From Hymenobacter sp. 5317J-9 (GTDB lineage: Bacteria; Bacteroidota; Bacteroidia; Cytophagales; Hymenobacteraceae), in contig NZ_CP095050.1 of NCBI RefSeq assembly GCF_022921075.1, forward strand, positions 5,084,001 to 5,148,000: a stretch of 64,000 nucleotides of DNA. The letters are read 5' to 3'. The translations under genes and the position numbers were made by a program. The notes beneath the pieces were generated by a model. That model was not told the DNA's origin. It did no database searches and saw nothing but the letters and a program-made list of their open reading frames with translations. Shown here one piece after another: positions 8,166 to 16,528 of the stretch (the stretch's first letter is position 1; each line of letters begins with the position of its first letter).

Positions 8166-9329
8166 CTAGCGGCCCGCATGGGACGCCGGCGCCAGGCGGC
8201 GCAACGGGCTGTTGGGCAACAGGTACGGCTGAATTTCGGCGAAGGAAAAGGCCGGCGCGAAGGCATCGGTGTACATTTTGGAAATGAAGCTGCTCATGGC
8301 TTCGTACTGCACCGGGAAGGCAAACCGCACGGAATCGTCGAGCAGATAGCTGCCGTTGTAGGCATCGAACGTGGCGCGCGTGTAGCGCTGCTCGCGCAGG
8401 CCGGCCACGTCTTCTTCCAGCAGCCCACCGCTTTCGCCTTCCTGGTTCGAGTAGTCGTTAAGAAAGTGCTGGAGCTGCACTTGCAGCCGGCGGTTGGCTT
8501 CGGCCACCAGGGCCGGCACCTTTTTCGGGTCGATTTCTCCTTCTACCAGGATGCCGTCGCCGGTGCGCAGGTCGTACACGCTGTGGGTGACGCCCGGCGT
8601 TACGCTGGCGCCCACCATCTCGCTGTGCAGCAGCACGCTGAGCAGGCAGTTATCGGTGTATTCGGCGGTCAGCATCTGGGTACCAGGGTCGCCGTTGTCG
8701 TCGGCCACCAGCATGCGCAGCTGCACGCGCAGCATCTGGCTCACGGCTGCGCTGGGCACCGTGATGGCTAGCTCTTCGGAGTCGGGACTGGTGATGCGCA
8801 CGCGGCAATCAGCGGCGGGCGGCGGGGTGTAGGGCAGCAGCGTCACGGGCAGCTGGCGCGGCCGGGCGGGCGGCAGCGTGCGCCAGGTGCCCGCCAGCGA
8901 GCCATCGGGCTGCAGTGCTAGCAGGAACTCGGCCGTGGGCCGGTCGGGGTGCTTTTGGTTGGTGAACTCGCGCAGCCGCCACTGGCCGGAGGGCCGACGC
9001 TCGCCCAACAGGGCAATGCCGCTGCCGCTGCGCGGCTCGTAGTAATAGTCCCCGTACACGGTGGTGTCGAAGGGCACCAGGCACAGGCGCACGGCCAGCT
9101 TACCGCCCAGCGTGCCGGCGTAGAAGGTTTGCAGGGTGTCTTTGCCAGCTGTGGCGGCAGATGCCGACGCTGTCGGCGCGGCATTCTGGCTGACGACAGT
9201 CGGTGCTTTCTCAGAGGTAGAAGGACCCGAGCAGGCCGCCAAAAGGACCGCGCCAACCAAGACGAGAAGCTGGCCAGCGCCAACCACTGCGTTCGGCCGC
9301 TGCCGAACGCCACGATGATAATTTTTCAA
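8166..9329 (-). CDS. lipoprotein with DUF3298-like C-terminal region
   Basis: A 387-residue lipoprotein. The lipobox LLAAC lies near residues 29-33 after a hydrophobic stretch. The TTG start gives a positively charged N-region (KNYHRGVRQR); an in-frame GTG 14 codons later is the alternative. The middle (LVPFDTTVYGDYYYEPRSG) is typical of uncharacterised Bacteroidota proteins. The C-terminal third (FPVQYEAMSSFISKMYTDAF, then PAFSFAEIQPYL) resembles DUF3298/RsiV-type domains, whose function is not settled. It sits between the M1 and M20 peptidase genes, 37 bp after the former, and probably shares their transcript and envelope location. Confidence 0.75.
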   Translation of the reverse strand: MKNYHRGVRQRPNAVVGAGQLLVLVGAVLLAACSGPSTSEKAPTVVSQNAAPTASASAATAGKDTLQTFYAGTLGGKLAVRLCLVPFDTTVYGDYYYEPRSGSGIALLGERRPSGQWRLREFTNQKHPDRPTAEFLLALQPDGSLAGTWRTLPPARPRQLPVTLLPYTPPPAADCRVRITSPDSEELAITVPSAAVSQMLRVQLRMLVADDNGDPGTQMLTAEYTDNCLLSVLLHSEMVGASVTPGVTHSVYDLRTGDGILVEGEIDPKKVPALVAEANRRLQVQLQHFLNDYSNQEGESGGLLEEDVAGLREQRYTRATFDAYNGSYLLDDSVRFAFPVQYEAMSSFISKMYTDAFAPAFSFAEIQPYLLPNSPLRRLAPASHAGR

Positions 9330-9366
9330 GTGCAGCAGGAAAAAGGCACCGCAAGGTATTCCCGTT

Positions 9367-12000
9367 TTAGCGCACCAACTTCTCAGCTCGAAACAGGTCG
9401 TCGGCGGCCTGCAGAAGCTTGGCGCGCAGCTTGGGGTTGTAGTCGGGGTGCGCGGTCAGGAAGCTTCGCACGGTAGCGGCGGCCGTGGGCGTCTGGTAGC
9501 TGCCCAGCGTGGCCTGCAGCCAGGAATAGGGGAAGAAAATGTCGCCGGTAAGCTGAATTTCTTCCAGCAGGTCGAGGCTGGCGGGCAGGTATTTTTCTGA
9601 GGTGGCCTGCCGCAACGGGTGGTGCAGGTAGCCCAGGGCCGAAGTCACCCAGGCTTCCTTGTCGCGGCCTTTTTCGTCTTTCAAACTGGCAAAAAAGGTG
9701 TCGCGCGTGGCCGCGTCGGGCGAGAGGGCGGGCATGAGAAACTCCAGCCGCTGCTTGCGGTCGGCGTTTTTGATGCGGGTGAGCTGCTGGGGCAGGATGG
9801 GCTGCGCGGCCGGGTAGTCGCGCACGGCCAGCGCCAGGGCCAGGGCGGTGTAGTCGTCCTCGGTCAGCTTCACGCCGGCGGGCGCTTTCTCGGCTTGCCA
9901 GATGTCGTAGAGGCGGGCCTGCGCGGCCTTGGTGAGGGCCACGGATTGGTACGTCTTAAACAGCAGTTTTTTGGAATTCGCCGCCGGGTTTTTCAGCATG
10001 GCGGCCCACAGGTCCTGCTCCAGCCCGGGCCCCACGGCCGCCCGCCGAGCCGGGCTGAGAAACTGCCAGAAAATGGCGCTGGCCTGGCCCGTGAGCAGCT
10101 TCAGGTTCAGCTCTTCGGGTTCGCGGGTGAGGGCCTGGCGATACATCGTGAGCAGCTCCAGCGGCTTGATGGCTTGCCCGTTGAGCATGTTTTCGTAGAG
10201 GTTGACGTAGGCCGCGGCGCGGGCCACGGGGCTTTTTATTTCGGTGAGGTCCGGCAGCAGCGCTGGCGCCACCGGAAACACGCCGTAGCCCACGCCCGTG
10301 GAATTGAACACGATGCGCTTCGGCAAAAACGGAATGCGGGTGCCCTTCTCGGCTCCGTCCATCTTCACCGTCACCTGCTGCTGCTCGCCGCTGGCCGATT
10401 CAACCAGCACCTCAAACTCCTGCGGCCACAGGCGGTCGGAGCCGTCTTCGGCCGCTTGCGTCACGTACAGGCCGTAGCGCTGGTCGTGGCCGCCGCTGAT
10501 GCGGTAGCTGAATACCGGCCGGCCGGGCTGGTTCACCCACACCTGGTTCCAGGCCTGCAGGTCGGCGGGCGTGCGGGCGTCGAGGATGCCGATGAGGTCG
10601 GGCCAGGTGGCGTTGCCGTGGGCGTACTTGCGCAGGTACTCCTGCAGGCCGGCCTGGAAGGCCTCGGGGCCCATCAGCCGCTCCAGCTGCCGCATCATAA
10701 TGGGCGCTTTGTGGTAAATGATGTTGCCATAGAGCGAGCCCGCGTCCTGCAGGTTGGCCAGCGGCTGCCGGATGGGGTTGGCGCCGGCCGTGCGGTCGAT
10801 GCCGTAGGCGGCCGGGTAGTGGTCGATGACGAACTTGAGGTCGTAGTTCGAGTTTTTGACGGCCACTTGGGTGATTTTATCGGCCATGAAATTGGCAAAC
10901 ACCTCCTTCATCCACACGTCGTTGAACCACTGCATGGTCACGAGGTCGCCGAACCACATGTGGGCCGTTTCGTGCGAAACGACGTTGGAGCGGGCCAGCA
11001 CCTGGTCCTGCGTGGCGCCCTCGTCCAAAAACATGGTCGAGGCCTTGTAATCAATGGCCCCGACGTGCTCCATGCCGCCGTACTGAAAATCCGGAATGGC
11101 CACAAAATCAAACTTCTGAAACGGGTACTTGATGCCCGTGTACTGCTCCATGAACTGCAGCGCATCGGCGTGCAGCTGGAAAATGGGGCCGAGGCTGGGG
11201 CGCAGCTTGGTGGGGTCGGTTTCGCGGTGCAGCAGCGTCATGGAGCGGCCGTTGAGCGTGCGGTTTACCCGCGTGAACTTGCCCGCCGCGAAGGAAAACA
11301 GGTAGGTGCTGATGCTGTCGGAGGGGGCGAAGGTGTAGCCTTTGGACGGACTAGGACCAACGTTGAGCACCGAGTCGCGCACCGGCGCATTGCCCACGGC
11401 TTTCCAACCGGCGGGCACCGTGAGGGCCAGCGTAAACGTGGCCTTCAAATCGGGCTGGTCGAACACCGGAAACACGGTGCGGGCGCGGTCGGGCACCAGC
11501 AGCGTGTAGAGGTAGTCGGCGTTGCGGTTGAGCGACTGCTCGCCGGCCGTAAAGTTGATTTCGGCCACGTTGCGGCCCACTTTCAGTGCGGCGGCTGGCA
11601 GCACGAGGTGCTCGTTGCGGTGGTCAATTTCAACGGTCTGCCCGTTTACCCGGAGGCTGTGCAAGTTGGCCGTAGGCGCTTTGAAGTCGAGCTGCACCGG
11701 GTCGAGCGCCTCGCGCAGCGTGAACGACACAGACTCAACGGCTTCGATGGGCGCAGCTCTCGAGGCCGGAATGTTCAGGCTAAGGTCGTAGCCTACGCGG
11801 CTGATGTTCTGTATGCGCGCCGTGGCCAGAGCTTCGGAAACGCCTTTCTCAACCGGTGGCAGGGGACGCGCCGCCACCGACGACACCGGGGTAGCCACTG
11901 GCGCAGCGGTTTGGGGGATAGGCTGGCGCTGGCAGGCCGCAGTTCCGAGCAGGAGGCTAGCCAGCGCAACAGTCGGGGCAGCGTGGGAAAGAAATTTCAT
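9367..12000 (-). CDS. M1 family aminopeptidase, lipoprotein
   Basis: An 877-residue gluzincin aminopeptidase of family M1 (LTA4 hydrolase/aminopeptidase N type), which removes N-terminal residues from peptides. The start MKFLSHAAPTVALASLLLGTAAC gives a lipobox, so it is predicted to be membrane anchored outside the cytoplasm. The zinc site is HETAH at 343-347 with the third ligand Glu366. The exopeptidase motif is GGMEH in place of GAMEN, a variant seen in bacterial M1 enzymes. A long helical C-terminal domain follows. A perfect 27-bp inverted repeat lies just upstream. It heads the leftward operon with the lipoprotein and the M20 peptidase. Confidence 0.93.
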   Translation of the reverse strand: MKFLSHAAPTVALASLLLGTAACQRQPIPQTAAPVATPVSSVAARPLPPVEKGVSEALATARIQNISRVGYDLSLNIPASRAAPIEAVESVSFTLREALDPVQLDFKAPTANLHSLRVNGQTVEIDHRNEHLVLPAAALKVGRNVAEINFTAGEQSLNRNADYLYTLLVPDRARTVFPVFDQPDLKATFTLALTVPAGWKAVGNAPVRDSVLNVGPSPSKGYTFAPSDSISTYLFSFAAGKFTRVNRTLNGRSMTLLHRETDPTKLRPSLGPIFQLHADALQFMEQYTGIKYPFQKFDFVAIPDFQYGGMEHVGAIDYKASTMFLDEGATQDQVLARSNVVSHETAHMWFGDLVTMQWFNDVWMKEVFANFMADKITQVAVKNSNYDLKFVIDHYPAAYGIDRTAGANPIRQPLANLQDAGSLYGNIIYHKAPIMMRQLERLMGPEAFQAGLQEYLRKYAHGNATWPDLIGILDARTPADLQAWNQVWVNQPGRPVFSYRISGGHDQRYGLYVTQAAEDGSDRLWPQEFEVLVESASGEQQQVTVKMDGAEKGTRIPFLPKRIVFNSTGVGYGVFPVAPALLPDLTEIKSPVARAAAYVNLYENMLNGQAIKPLELLTMYRQALTREPEELNLKLLTGQASAIFWQFLSPARRAAVGPGLEQDLWAAMLKNPAANSKKLLFKTYQSVALTKAAQARLYDIWQAEKAPAGVKLTEDDYTALALALAVRDYPAAQPILPQQLTRIKNADRKQRLEFLMPALSPDAATRDTFFASLKDEKGRDKEAWVTSALGYLHHPLRQATSEKYLPASLDLLEEIQLTGDIFFPYSWLQATLGSYQTPTAAATVRSFLTAHPDYNPKLRAKLLQAADDLFRAEKLVR

Positions 12001-12011
12001 AGAAACTAGCC

Positions 12012-12100
12012 GGGGGTAGAGACGCATATTTGCGTCTCGTCGTTGAAACCGCTACGCAAACGACGCGCCCGCAGAGACGCAAATATGCGTCTCTACCCCC
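12012..12100. repeat. family B intergenic palindrome, copy 1
   Basis: Perfect 27-bp inverted arms containing GTAGAGACGCATATTTGCGT around a 35-base loop, filling the space between the divergent M1 peptidase and pxpB genes. Related copies are at 13847 and 49039. Confidence 0.92.
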
Positions 12101-12112
12101 AACCGCCGACCC

Positions 12113-12856
12113 GTGACCAGCCTCTCCCCGCCTCCCCTGCCCCCGCCCGCCGACGTGCGGCTGTTTCCGCTGGGCGACGCGGCCGTGGTGCTGGAATTCG
12201 GCACGGTCATCAGCCCGGCCACGCACCGCGCCATTCAAGCGGTGGGCGCGTATCTGGCTCAGCACCCGTTTGCCGGGCTGCGCGAGTGTGTGCCGGCTTT
12301 CACCACCCTCACGGTGTACTACGACCTGTGGCTGCTGAGCAAAAACGGCCAGCCACCTTACGAAACAGCCGAAAAGATTCTGCAGGAACTGCTCCCCGCG
12401 GCGCTTGCTACCGAAGTAGCAGCAGTGGCCGCCGTCGTGGAAATACCCGTGTGCTACGGCGGCGCCTTCGGGCCTGATTTAGACGCGGTGGCCGCCCACG
12501 TCCGCCTCACCCCAGCGGAGGTCATTGCCCGCCATTCGGCCCCAGACTACTTGGTGCACATGATAGGCTTTGCGCCCGGCTTCCCCTACCTGGGCGGGCT
12601 TAATGAGCGACTGGCTACCCCGCGCCGGGCCCAGCCGCGGGCGCTGGTGCCGGCCGGCTCCGTGGGCATCGCCGGGGCCCAAACCGGCATCTATTCCCTG
12701 CCCACGCCGGGCGGCTGGCAGCTCATCGGGCGCACGCCGCGGCGGTTGTTCAACCCCGAATGGGCACAGCCCAGCTTGCTGCAGGCCGGCCAGCGACTGC
12801 GCTTCGTGCCGATTGACGAAGCCGGGTTTTACCGCCTTCAGCAGCATGAGCATTAG
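12113..12856 (+). CDS. pxpB: 5-oxoprolinase subunit B
   Basis: A 247-residue KipI/PxpB protein. With PxpC and PxpA it forms the bacterial ATP-dependent 5-oxoprolinase that opens pyroglutamate to glutamate. The start is the GTG giving MTSLSPPPLP; the conserved domain begins at VRLFPLGDAAVVLEFG. Diagnostic motifs are the cyclophilin-like PVCYGGAFGPDLDAVA and the invariant GFAPGFPYLGGLNERLATPR followed by TGIYSLPTPGGWQLIGRTP. pxpC begins 11 bp before its stop, which indicates translational coupling. Gene order is B-C-A followed by a transporter. Confidence 0.95.
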   Translation: MTSLSPPPLPPPADVRLFPLGDAAVVLEFGTVISPATHRAIQAVGAYLAQHPFAGLRECVPAFTTLTVYYDLWLLSKNGQPPYETAEKILQELLPAALATEVAAVAAVVEIPVCYGGAFGPDLDAVAAHVRLTPAEVIARHSAPDYLVHMIGFAPGFPYLGGLNERLATPRRAQPRALVPAGSVGIAGAQTGIYSLPTPGGWQLIGRTPRRLFNPEWAQPSLLQAGQRLRFVPIDEAGFYRLQQHEH

Positions 12857-13850
12857 CATCTTGCGCCCCGGCCTGCTCACCACCGTGCAGGACCTCGGCC
12901 GGCACGGCTACCAGAAAGACGGCATCCTTGTGAGCGGCGCCACGGACGCCGTGTCCCTGCGCGTGGCCAACCTGCTGGTGGGCAACACCGAAGATGCGGC
13001 CGGGCTCGAAATCACCCTGCTCGGCCCTCGCCTCCGCTTCGATGCCGACCACCTCATTGCCCTCACCGGCGCGCACCTTTCGCCTACCCTCGACGGCCAA
13101 CCCGTGGGGTTGAACCGCCCCGTGTGGGTAGCCGCCGGCACCGAACTGGCTTTTGGGACGGCGGTGGCGGGCAGCCGGAGCTACCTGGCCGTGGCGGGCG
13201 GCCTGGCGGTGGCGCCGGTGCTGGGCAGCCGCTCTACCTACCTGCGGGCGGGCTTTGGCGGGCTCGAAGGCCGGGCTTTGCGAGCGGGCGACCACCTGCC
13301 CTGCGCCGCCCCCAGCGCCACCGGCCGCCAGCTGATGGCTGCGCTGGCTGCGGCAGCCGCTTCGGCCACGTGGGCGCAGGCCCGCTGGGCGCCCGGCCCG
13401 GCACTTTGCCCCGTGCCCCGCGCCAGCCCCGTTGTTCGGGCCGTGGTTGGGCCGGAGTATGGGCAGTTTTCGGTGGAAAGCCAGCAGGCTTTCTGGCAGC
13501 AGCCATTCACGGTCACGCCTGAAGCCGACCGCATGGGCTACCGGCTGCAAGGCCCGACACTGACGCGACACACCGCTGCCGAGCTGCTTTCCAGCGCCGT
13601 CACGTTTGGCACCGTGCAAGTACCAGCCGGCGGGCAGCCCATCCTGCTCATGGCCGACCACCAGACCACAGGAGGCTACCCGCGCCTGGCCCAGGTGATA
13701 ACGGCCGATTTTTCGGTGCTGGCGCAGCTGCGACCGGGGCAGACCGTGCGGTTTGCCGAGGTTGCGTTGGCCGAAGCGCAGGCGCTGTACCTTGCGCAGG
13801 AGCGGCGCCTGCGGGCCTTGCGCCAAGCGGTGGAGACTAGAACAAGGTAG
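12846..13850 (+). CDS. pxpC: 5-oxoprolinase subunit C
   Basis: A 334-residue KipA/PxpC protein (the domain also seen at the end of allophanate/urea carboxylase systems), partner of PxpB in the 5-oxoproline ring-opening complex. The chosen ATG gives MSISILRPGLLTTVQDLGRHGYQK, the family's standard N-terminus; the longer upstream frame is only an overlap with pxpB. LTGAHLSP, SRSYLAVAGG and GSRSTYLRAGFGGLEGR are characteristic, and ILLMADHQTTGGYPRLAQVI marks the C-terminal half. Its TAG stop falls within the first bases of a palindromic repeat that separates it from pxpA. Confidence 0.95.
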   Translation: MSISILRPGLLTTVQDLGRHGYQKDGILVSGATDAVSLRVANLLVGNTEDAAGLEITLLGPRLRFDADHLIALTGAHLSPTLDGQPVGLNRPVWVAAGTELAFGTAVAGSRSYLAVAGGLAVAPVLGSRSTYLRAGFGGLEGRALRAGDHLPCAAPSATGRQLMAALAAAAASATWAQARWAPGPALCPVPRASPVVRAVVGPEYGQFSVESQQAFWQQPFTVTPEADRMGYRLQGPTLTRHTAAELLSSAVTFGTVQVPAGGQPILLMADHQTTGGYPRLAQVITADFSVLAQLRPGQTVRFAEVALAEAQALYLAQERRLRALRQAVETRTR

Positions 13851-13946
13851 AGACGCAATATTTTGCGCCTCGTCGTTGAACGGTCATCGTCAGCGCGGCA
13901 CGGAGCCAATCGTTCAACGACGAGACGCAACATATTGCGTCTCTAC
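13847..13946. repeat. family B intergenic palindrome, copy 2
   Basis: Imperfect inverted arms of about 36 bp (GTAGAGACGCAATATTTTGC... / ...CATATTGCGTCTCTAC) between pxpC and pxpA. It provides the pxpC stop codon. The arms include the shared family extension CGTCGTTGAACG. Confidence 0.9.
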
Positions 13947-13958
13947 AACCCGCCTTCT

Positions 13959-14741
13959 ATGCCCCCAACCCTTACCGTTGACCTCAACTGCGACATGGGC
14001 GAAAGCTTCGGTGCCTGGACCCTGGGCCACGACGCGGCCCTGATGCCTTTCATCACCTCGGCCAACATTGCCTGTGGTTTTCACGCCGGCGACCCGGCCA
14101 TGATGAAGCAAACCGTGCGCGCTGCGCTCAGGCACAACGTGGCCCTCGGCGCCCACCCCGGCCTGCCGGATTTAGTGGGTTTTGGGCGGCGCAACCTGGA
14201 TATTTCGGCCGAAGAGGCTTTTGACATGACGGTGTACCAGCTTGGCGCCCTAGCGGCCGTGGCCCGGGCCGAGGGCGGCCAGCTGCACCACCTCAAGCCC
14301 CACGGTGCCCTCTACAACATGGCCGCCACCAACGCCGCCCTGGCCGAAGCCATTGCCGAAGCCGCGTACCAAGTGCAACCTGAGCTGGTGCTCTACGGCC
14401 TGGCCGGCTCGGAGCTGACCCGGGCCGGCGAAAAGCTGGGCCTGCGCACCGCCCACGAAGTATTTGCCGACCGCACCTACCAGGCCAACGGCACCCTGAC
14501 CCCGCGCCGCCAGCCCGATGCCTTAATTACCAGTGCCGAAGAATCCCTGGCCCAGGTGCTGCGCATGGTGCAAGAGGGCCGAGTACGCGCCCAGCAAGGC
14601 CAGGACGTAGCCATTCGGGCCGATACCGTGTGCCTGCACGGCGACGGCGCCCACGCCCTGGAGTTTGCCCAGCGCCTCAATCAGGAGCTGCGCCAGGCCG
14701 GCGTGACGCTGCAAGCGGCCGGCGGGTCCGCCGCCCAATGA
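13959..14741 (+). CDS. pxpA: 5-oxoprolinase subunit A (LamB/YcsF family)
   Basis: A 260-residue YcsF/LamB protein, the catalytic-type subunit of the PxpABC complex. The ATG giving MPPTLTVDLNCDMGESFG is chosen because DLNCDMGESFG is the conserved family N-terminus and the upstream frame lies in the repeat. Other motifs are ANIACGFHAGDPAMM, LGAHPGLPDLVGFGRR, HHLKPHGALYN and DTVCLHGDGAHAL, all rich in the expected acidic and histidine residues. It overlaps the following transporter gene by ATGA, so the two are translationally coupled. Confidence 0.95.
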   Translation: MPPTLTVDLNCDMGESFGAWTLGHDAALMPFITSANIACGFHAGDPAMMKQTVRAALRHNVALGAHPGLPDLVGFGRRNLDISAEEAFDMTVYQLGALAAVARAEGGQLHHLKPHGALYNMAATNAALAEAIAEAAYQVQPELVLYGLAGSELTRAGEKLGLRTAHEVFADRTYQANGTLTPRRQPDALITSAEESLAQVLRMVQEGRVRAQQGQDVAIRADTVCLHGDGAHALEFAQRLNQELRQAGVTLQAAGGSAAQ

Positions 14742-15940
14742 AGCCGCAGCCCAAAGCCCGCTGGTGGGGCGGGGCCACGCTCGGCGCCGCGTTTTTGATG
14801 GCCAACTCGTCCATCGGGCCGGGGTTCCTGACCCAGACCACGGTGTTTACCCAGCAACTGCTCACCAGCTTCGGGTTTGTCATTTTGCTGTCGGTGCTGC
14901 TGGACATTGGGGCGCAGCTCAATACCTGGCGCATTCTCACGGTGAGCGAGCTGCGGGCCCAGGATTTGTCAAACAAGCTGCTGCCGGGGCTGGGCTACTT
15001 CCTGGCCGCCATGGTGATACTGGGCGGCTTTGCTTTCAACATCGGCAACATTGCCGGCTGCGGCCTGGGCCTGAACGTGCTCACCGGCCTCAGTTTCGAG
15101 CAGGGCGCCATGATAAGCTGCGGGGTGGCGCTGCTGCTGTTCTGGGTGCAGGAAGTGGGGAAGATGCTCGACGGCTTTACCAAAATCCTCGGCACCGTCA
15201 AGATTCTGCTCACGCTGGGCATTGCCATCAGCGCGCATCCGCCCGTGCTGCAGGCGCTGCACCACACGGTGTTGCCGGTCAAGATTAGCGCGGCGGCCAT
15301 TGTCACCATTGTGGGCGGCACGGTAGGCGGCTACATCACGTTTTCGGGCGCGCACCGGCTGCTCGACGCAGGCATTAAGGGTCGCGAAAGCCAACCGCAA
15401 GTGACGCGCAGCGCCCTCAGCGGCATTGTTATTTCCACCATCATGCGGTTTGTGCTGTTTCTGGCCATTGTGGGCGTGCTCAGCCACGGCGCGGTGCTCG
15501 ACAAGGACAACCCCGCCGCGGGCGTGTTCCGCTCGGCGGCGGGCGAGGTAGGCTTCCGGGTGTTTGGGGTCATTTTGTGGAGCGCGGCCATATCCTCGGT
15601 GGTGGGCGCGGGCTACACGTCGGTGTCGTTTTTCAAGACCTTTCACCCCGTTTTCGAGCGGTATGAGCGGGTGTGCATTTCGGTGTTTATTCTGCTTTCC
15701 ACGGCGGTGTTTGTGCTGGTGGGCAAGCCCGCCCAGCTGCTGGTGCTGGCCGGGGCCGTGAACGGGCTCATCCTGCCCATTGCGCTGGCCATTGTGCTGG
15801 TGGCCGCCACCAGCCGCCGGCTGATGGGCACCTACCGGCACCCGCGCTGGATGCTGGCCGCCGGCTGGGTGGTGGTGCTGATAATGGGCGGCCTGAGCGT
15901 GCCCGTGCTGGTAGAGCAGGTGACGGGGCTGCTGCGCTGA
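14738..15940 (+). CDS. NRAMP-like transporter coupled to 5-oxoprolinase (YcsG-like)
   Basis: A 400-residue membrane protein with about 11 hydrophobic segments and similarity to the NRAMP family. The family's first-helix motif DPGN is absent; the equivalent region reads SSIGPGFLTQTT, so metal transport should not be assumed. YcsG in Bacillus has the same relation to YcsF, and homologues are widely found next to pxpA. A role in importing 5-oxoproline or an associated cation is inferred from that context and from the ATGA overlap. A GTVGGYITFSGAHRLLDAG segment typical of this subgroup is present. Confidence 0.85.
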   Translation: MKPQPKARWWGGATLGAAFLMANSSIGPGFLTQTTVFTQQLLTSFGFVILLSVLLDIGAQLNTWRILTVSELRAQDLSNKLLPGLGYFLAAMVILGGFAFNIGNIAGCGLGLNVLTGLSFEQGAMISCGVALLLFWVQEVGKMLDGFTKILGTVKILLTLGIAISAHPPVLQALHHTVLPVKISAAAIVTIVGGTVGGYITFSGAHRLLDAGIKGRESQPQVTRSALSGIVISTIMRFVLFLAIVGVLSHGAVLDKDNPAAGVFRSAAGEVGFRVFGVILWSAAISSVVGAGYTSVSFFKTFHPVFERYERVCISVFILLSTAVFVLVGKPAQLLVLAGAVNGLILPIALAIVLVAATSRRLMGTYRHPRWMLAAGWVVVLIMGGLSVPVLVEQVTGLLR

Positions 15941-16018
15941 GGCCGCACCGCTTTTCCGGCAACCCGTGTATCTTGGCGGCCCCTTGCCTGGCCAATTCTG
16001 CTTTCCCAACTCCCTCAT

Positions 16019-16486
16019 ATGAAACGTCTTCTACTGCTATCGGCCTTTCTGGGCCTGGCCGGCTCCGCTTCCGCGCAGGCCAATCTCATCCACGCCATTT
16101 CGCTGGGCACCCGGCTGGGCGTGGATGCCGCGGTGGCGGGCGGCCGCAAGCACCGCGACGCCACTTCCGACCGCTACGTGACGACGGCCACCTACCGCGG
16201 CGATTCCTATTACCAGAAGCGCACGCCCGCCAGCAAGCTCAAAGGCCCCGGCGGCCCCCAGATTGCCTACCAGGAATCGACGCTGCAACAGTGCCAGGCG
16301 GCGCTGCTGGCCGATTCTACCAGCGCCCTTGGCACCGCCGAGACCTGGGCCATGCTCGAAAGCTCGCGCGGCCTCATCGTCCGCGACCGCCCTTCCTGGA
16401 ACGTCGATGCCTACGCCGATGAGGCGTCTTTCTACCAGGCCGAAACCATCCGACGGCAGCGCCGCGCGGCGGCCGGCAAGCACTAG
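16019..16486 (+). CDS. small secreted protein of unknown function
   Basis: 155 residues with a clear signal peptide (MKRLLLLSAFLGLAGSASAQ). The mature part has no family that I recognise; it is rich in Ala, Arg and Tyr and ends with a charged RRQRRAAAGKH tail. A TATCTTGG sequence about 50 bp upstream may be a -7 promoter element, which would separate it from the pxp operon. The NCS1 transporter gene starts 42 bp downstream on the same strand. Confidence 0.7.
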   Translation: MKRLLLLSAFLGLAGSASAQANLIHAISLGTRLGVDAAVAGGRKHRDATSDRYVTTATYRGDSYYQKRTPASKLKGPGGPQIAYQESTLQQCQAALLADSTSALGTAETWAMLESSRGLIVRDRPSWNVDAYADEASFYQAETIRRQRRAAAGKH

Positions 16487-16528
16487 CCCGCCCGCCATTC
16501 TCCGGTAAATTCTTTGCTCTCAACCGCC

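Noticed and set aside
9619..12009. Long open frame antisense to the M1 peptidase gene (also 6767-8113, 32316-34502, 37135-39975 and 57764-59194 opposite other genes)
   Set aside because: Low-complexity His/Gly/Arg/Val-rich translations without family motifs; they result from GC-rich codon use of the real gene on the other strand.
14738..15940. Mn2+/Fe2+ transporter MntH
   Set aside because: The DPGN motif in the first helix is missing and the gene is coupled to pxpA, so a metal transport call would be misleading.
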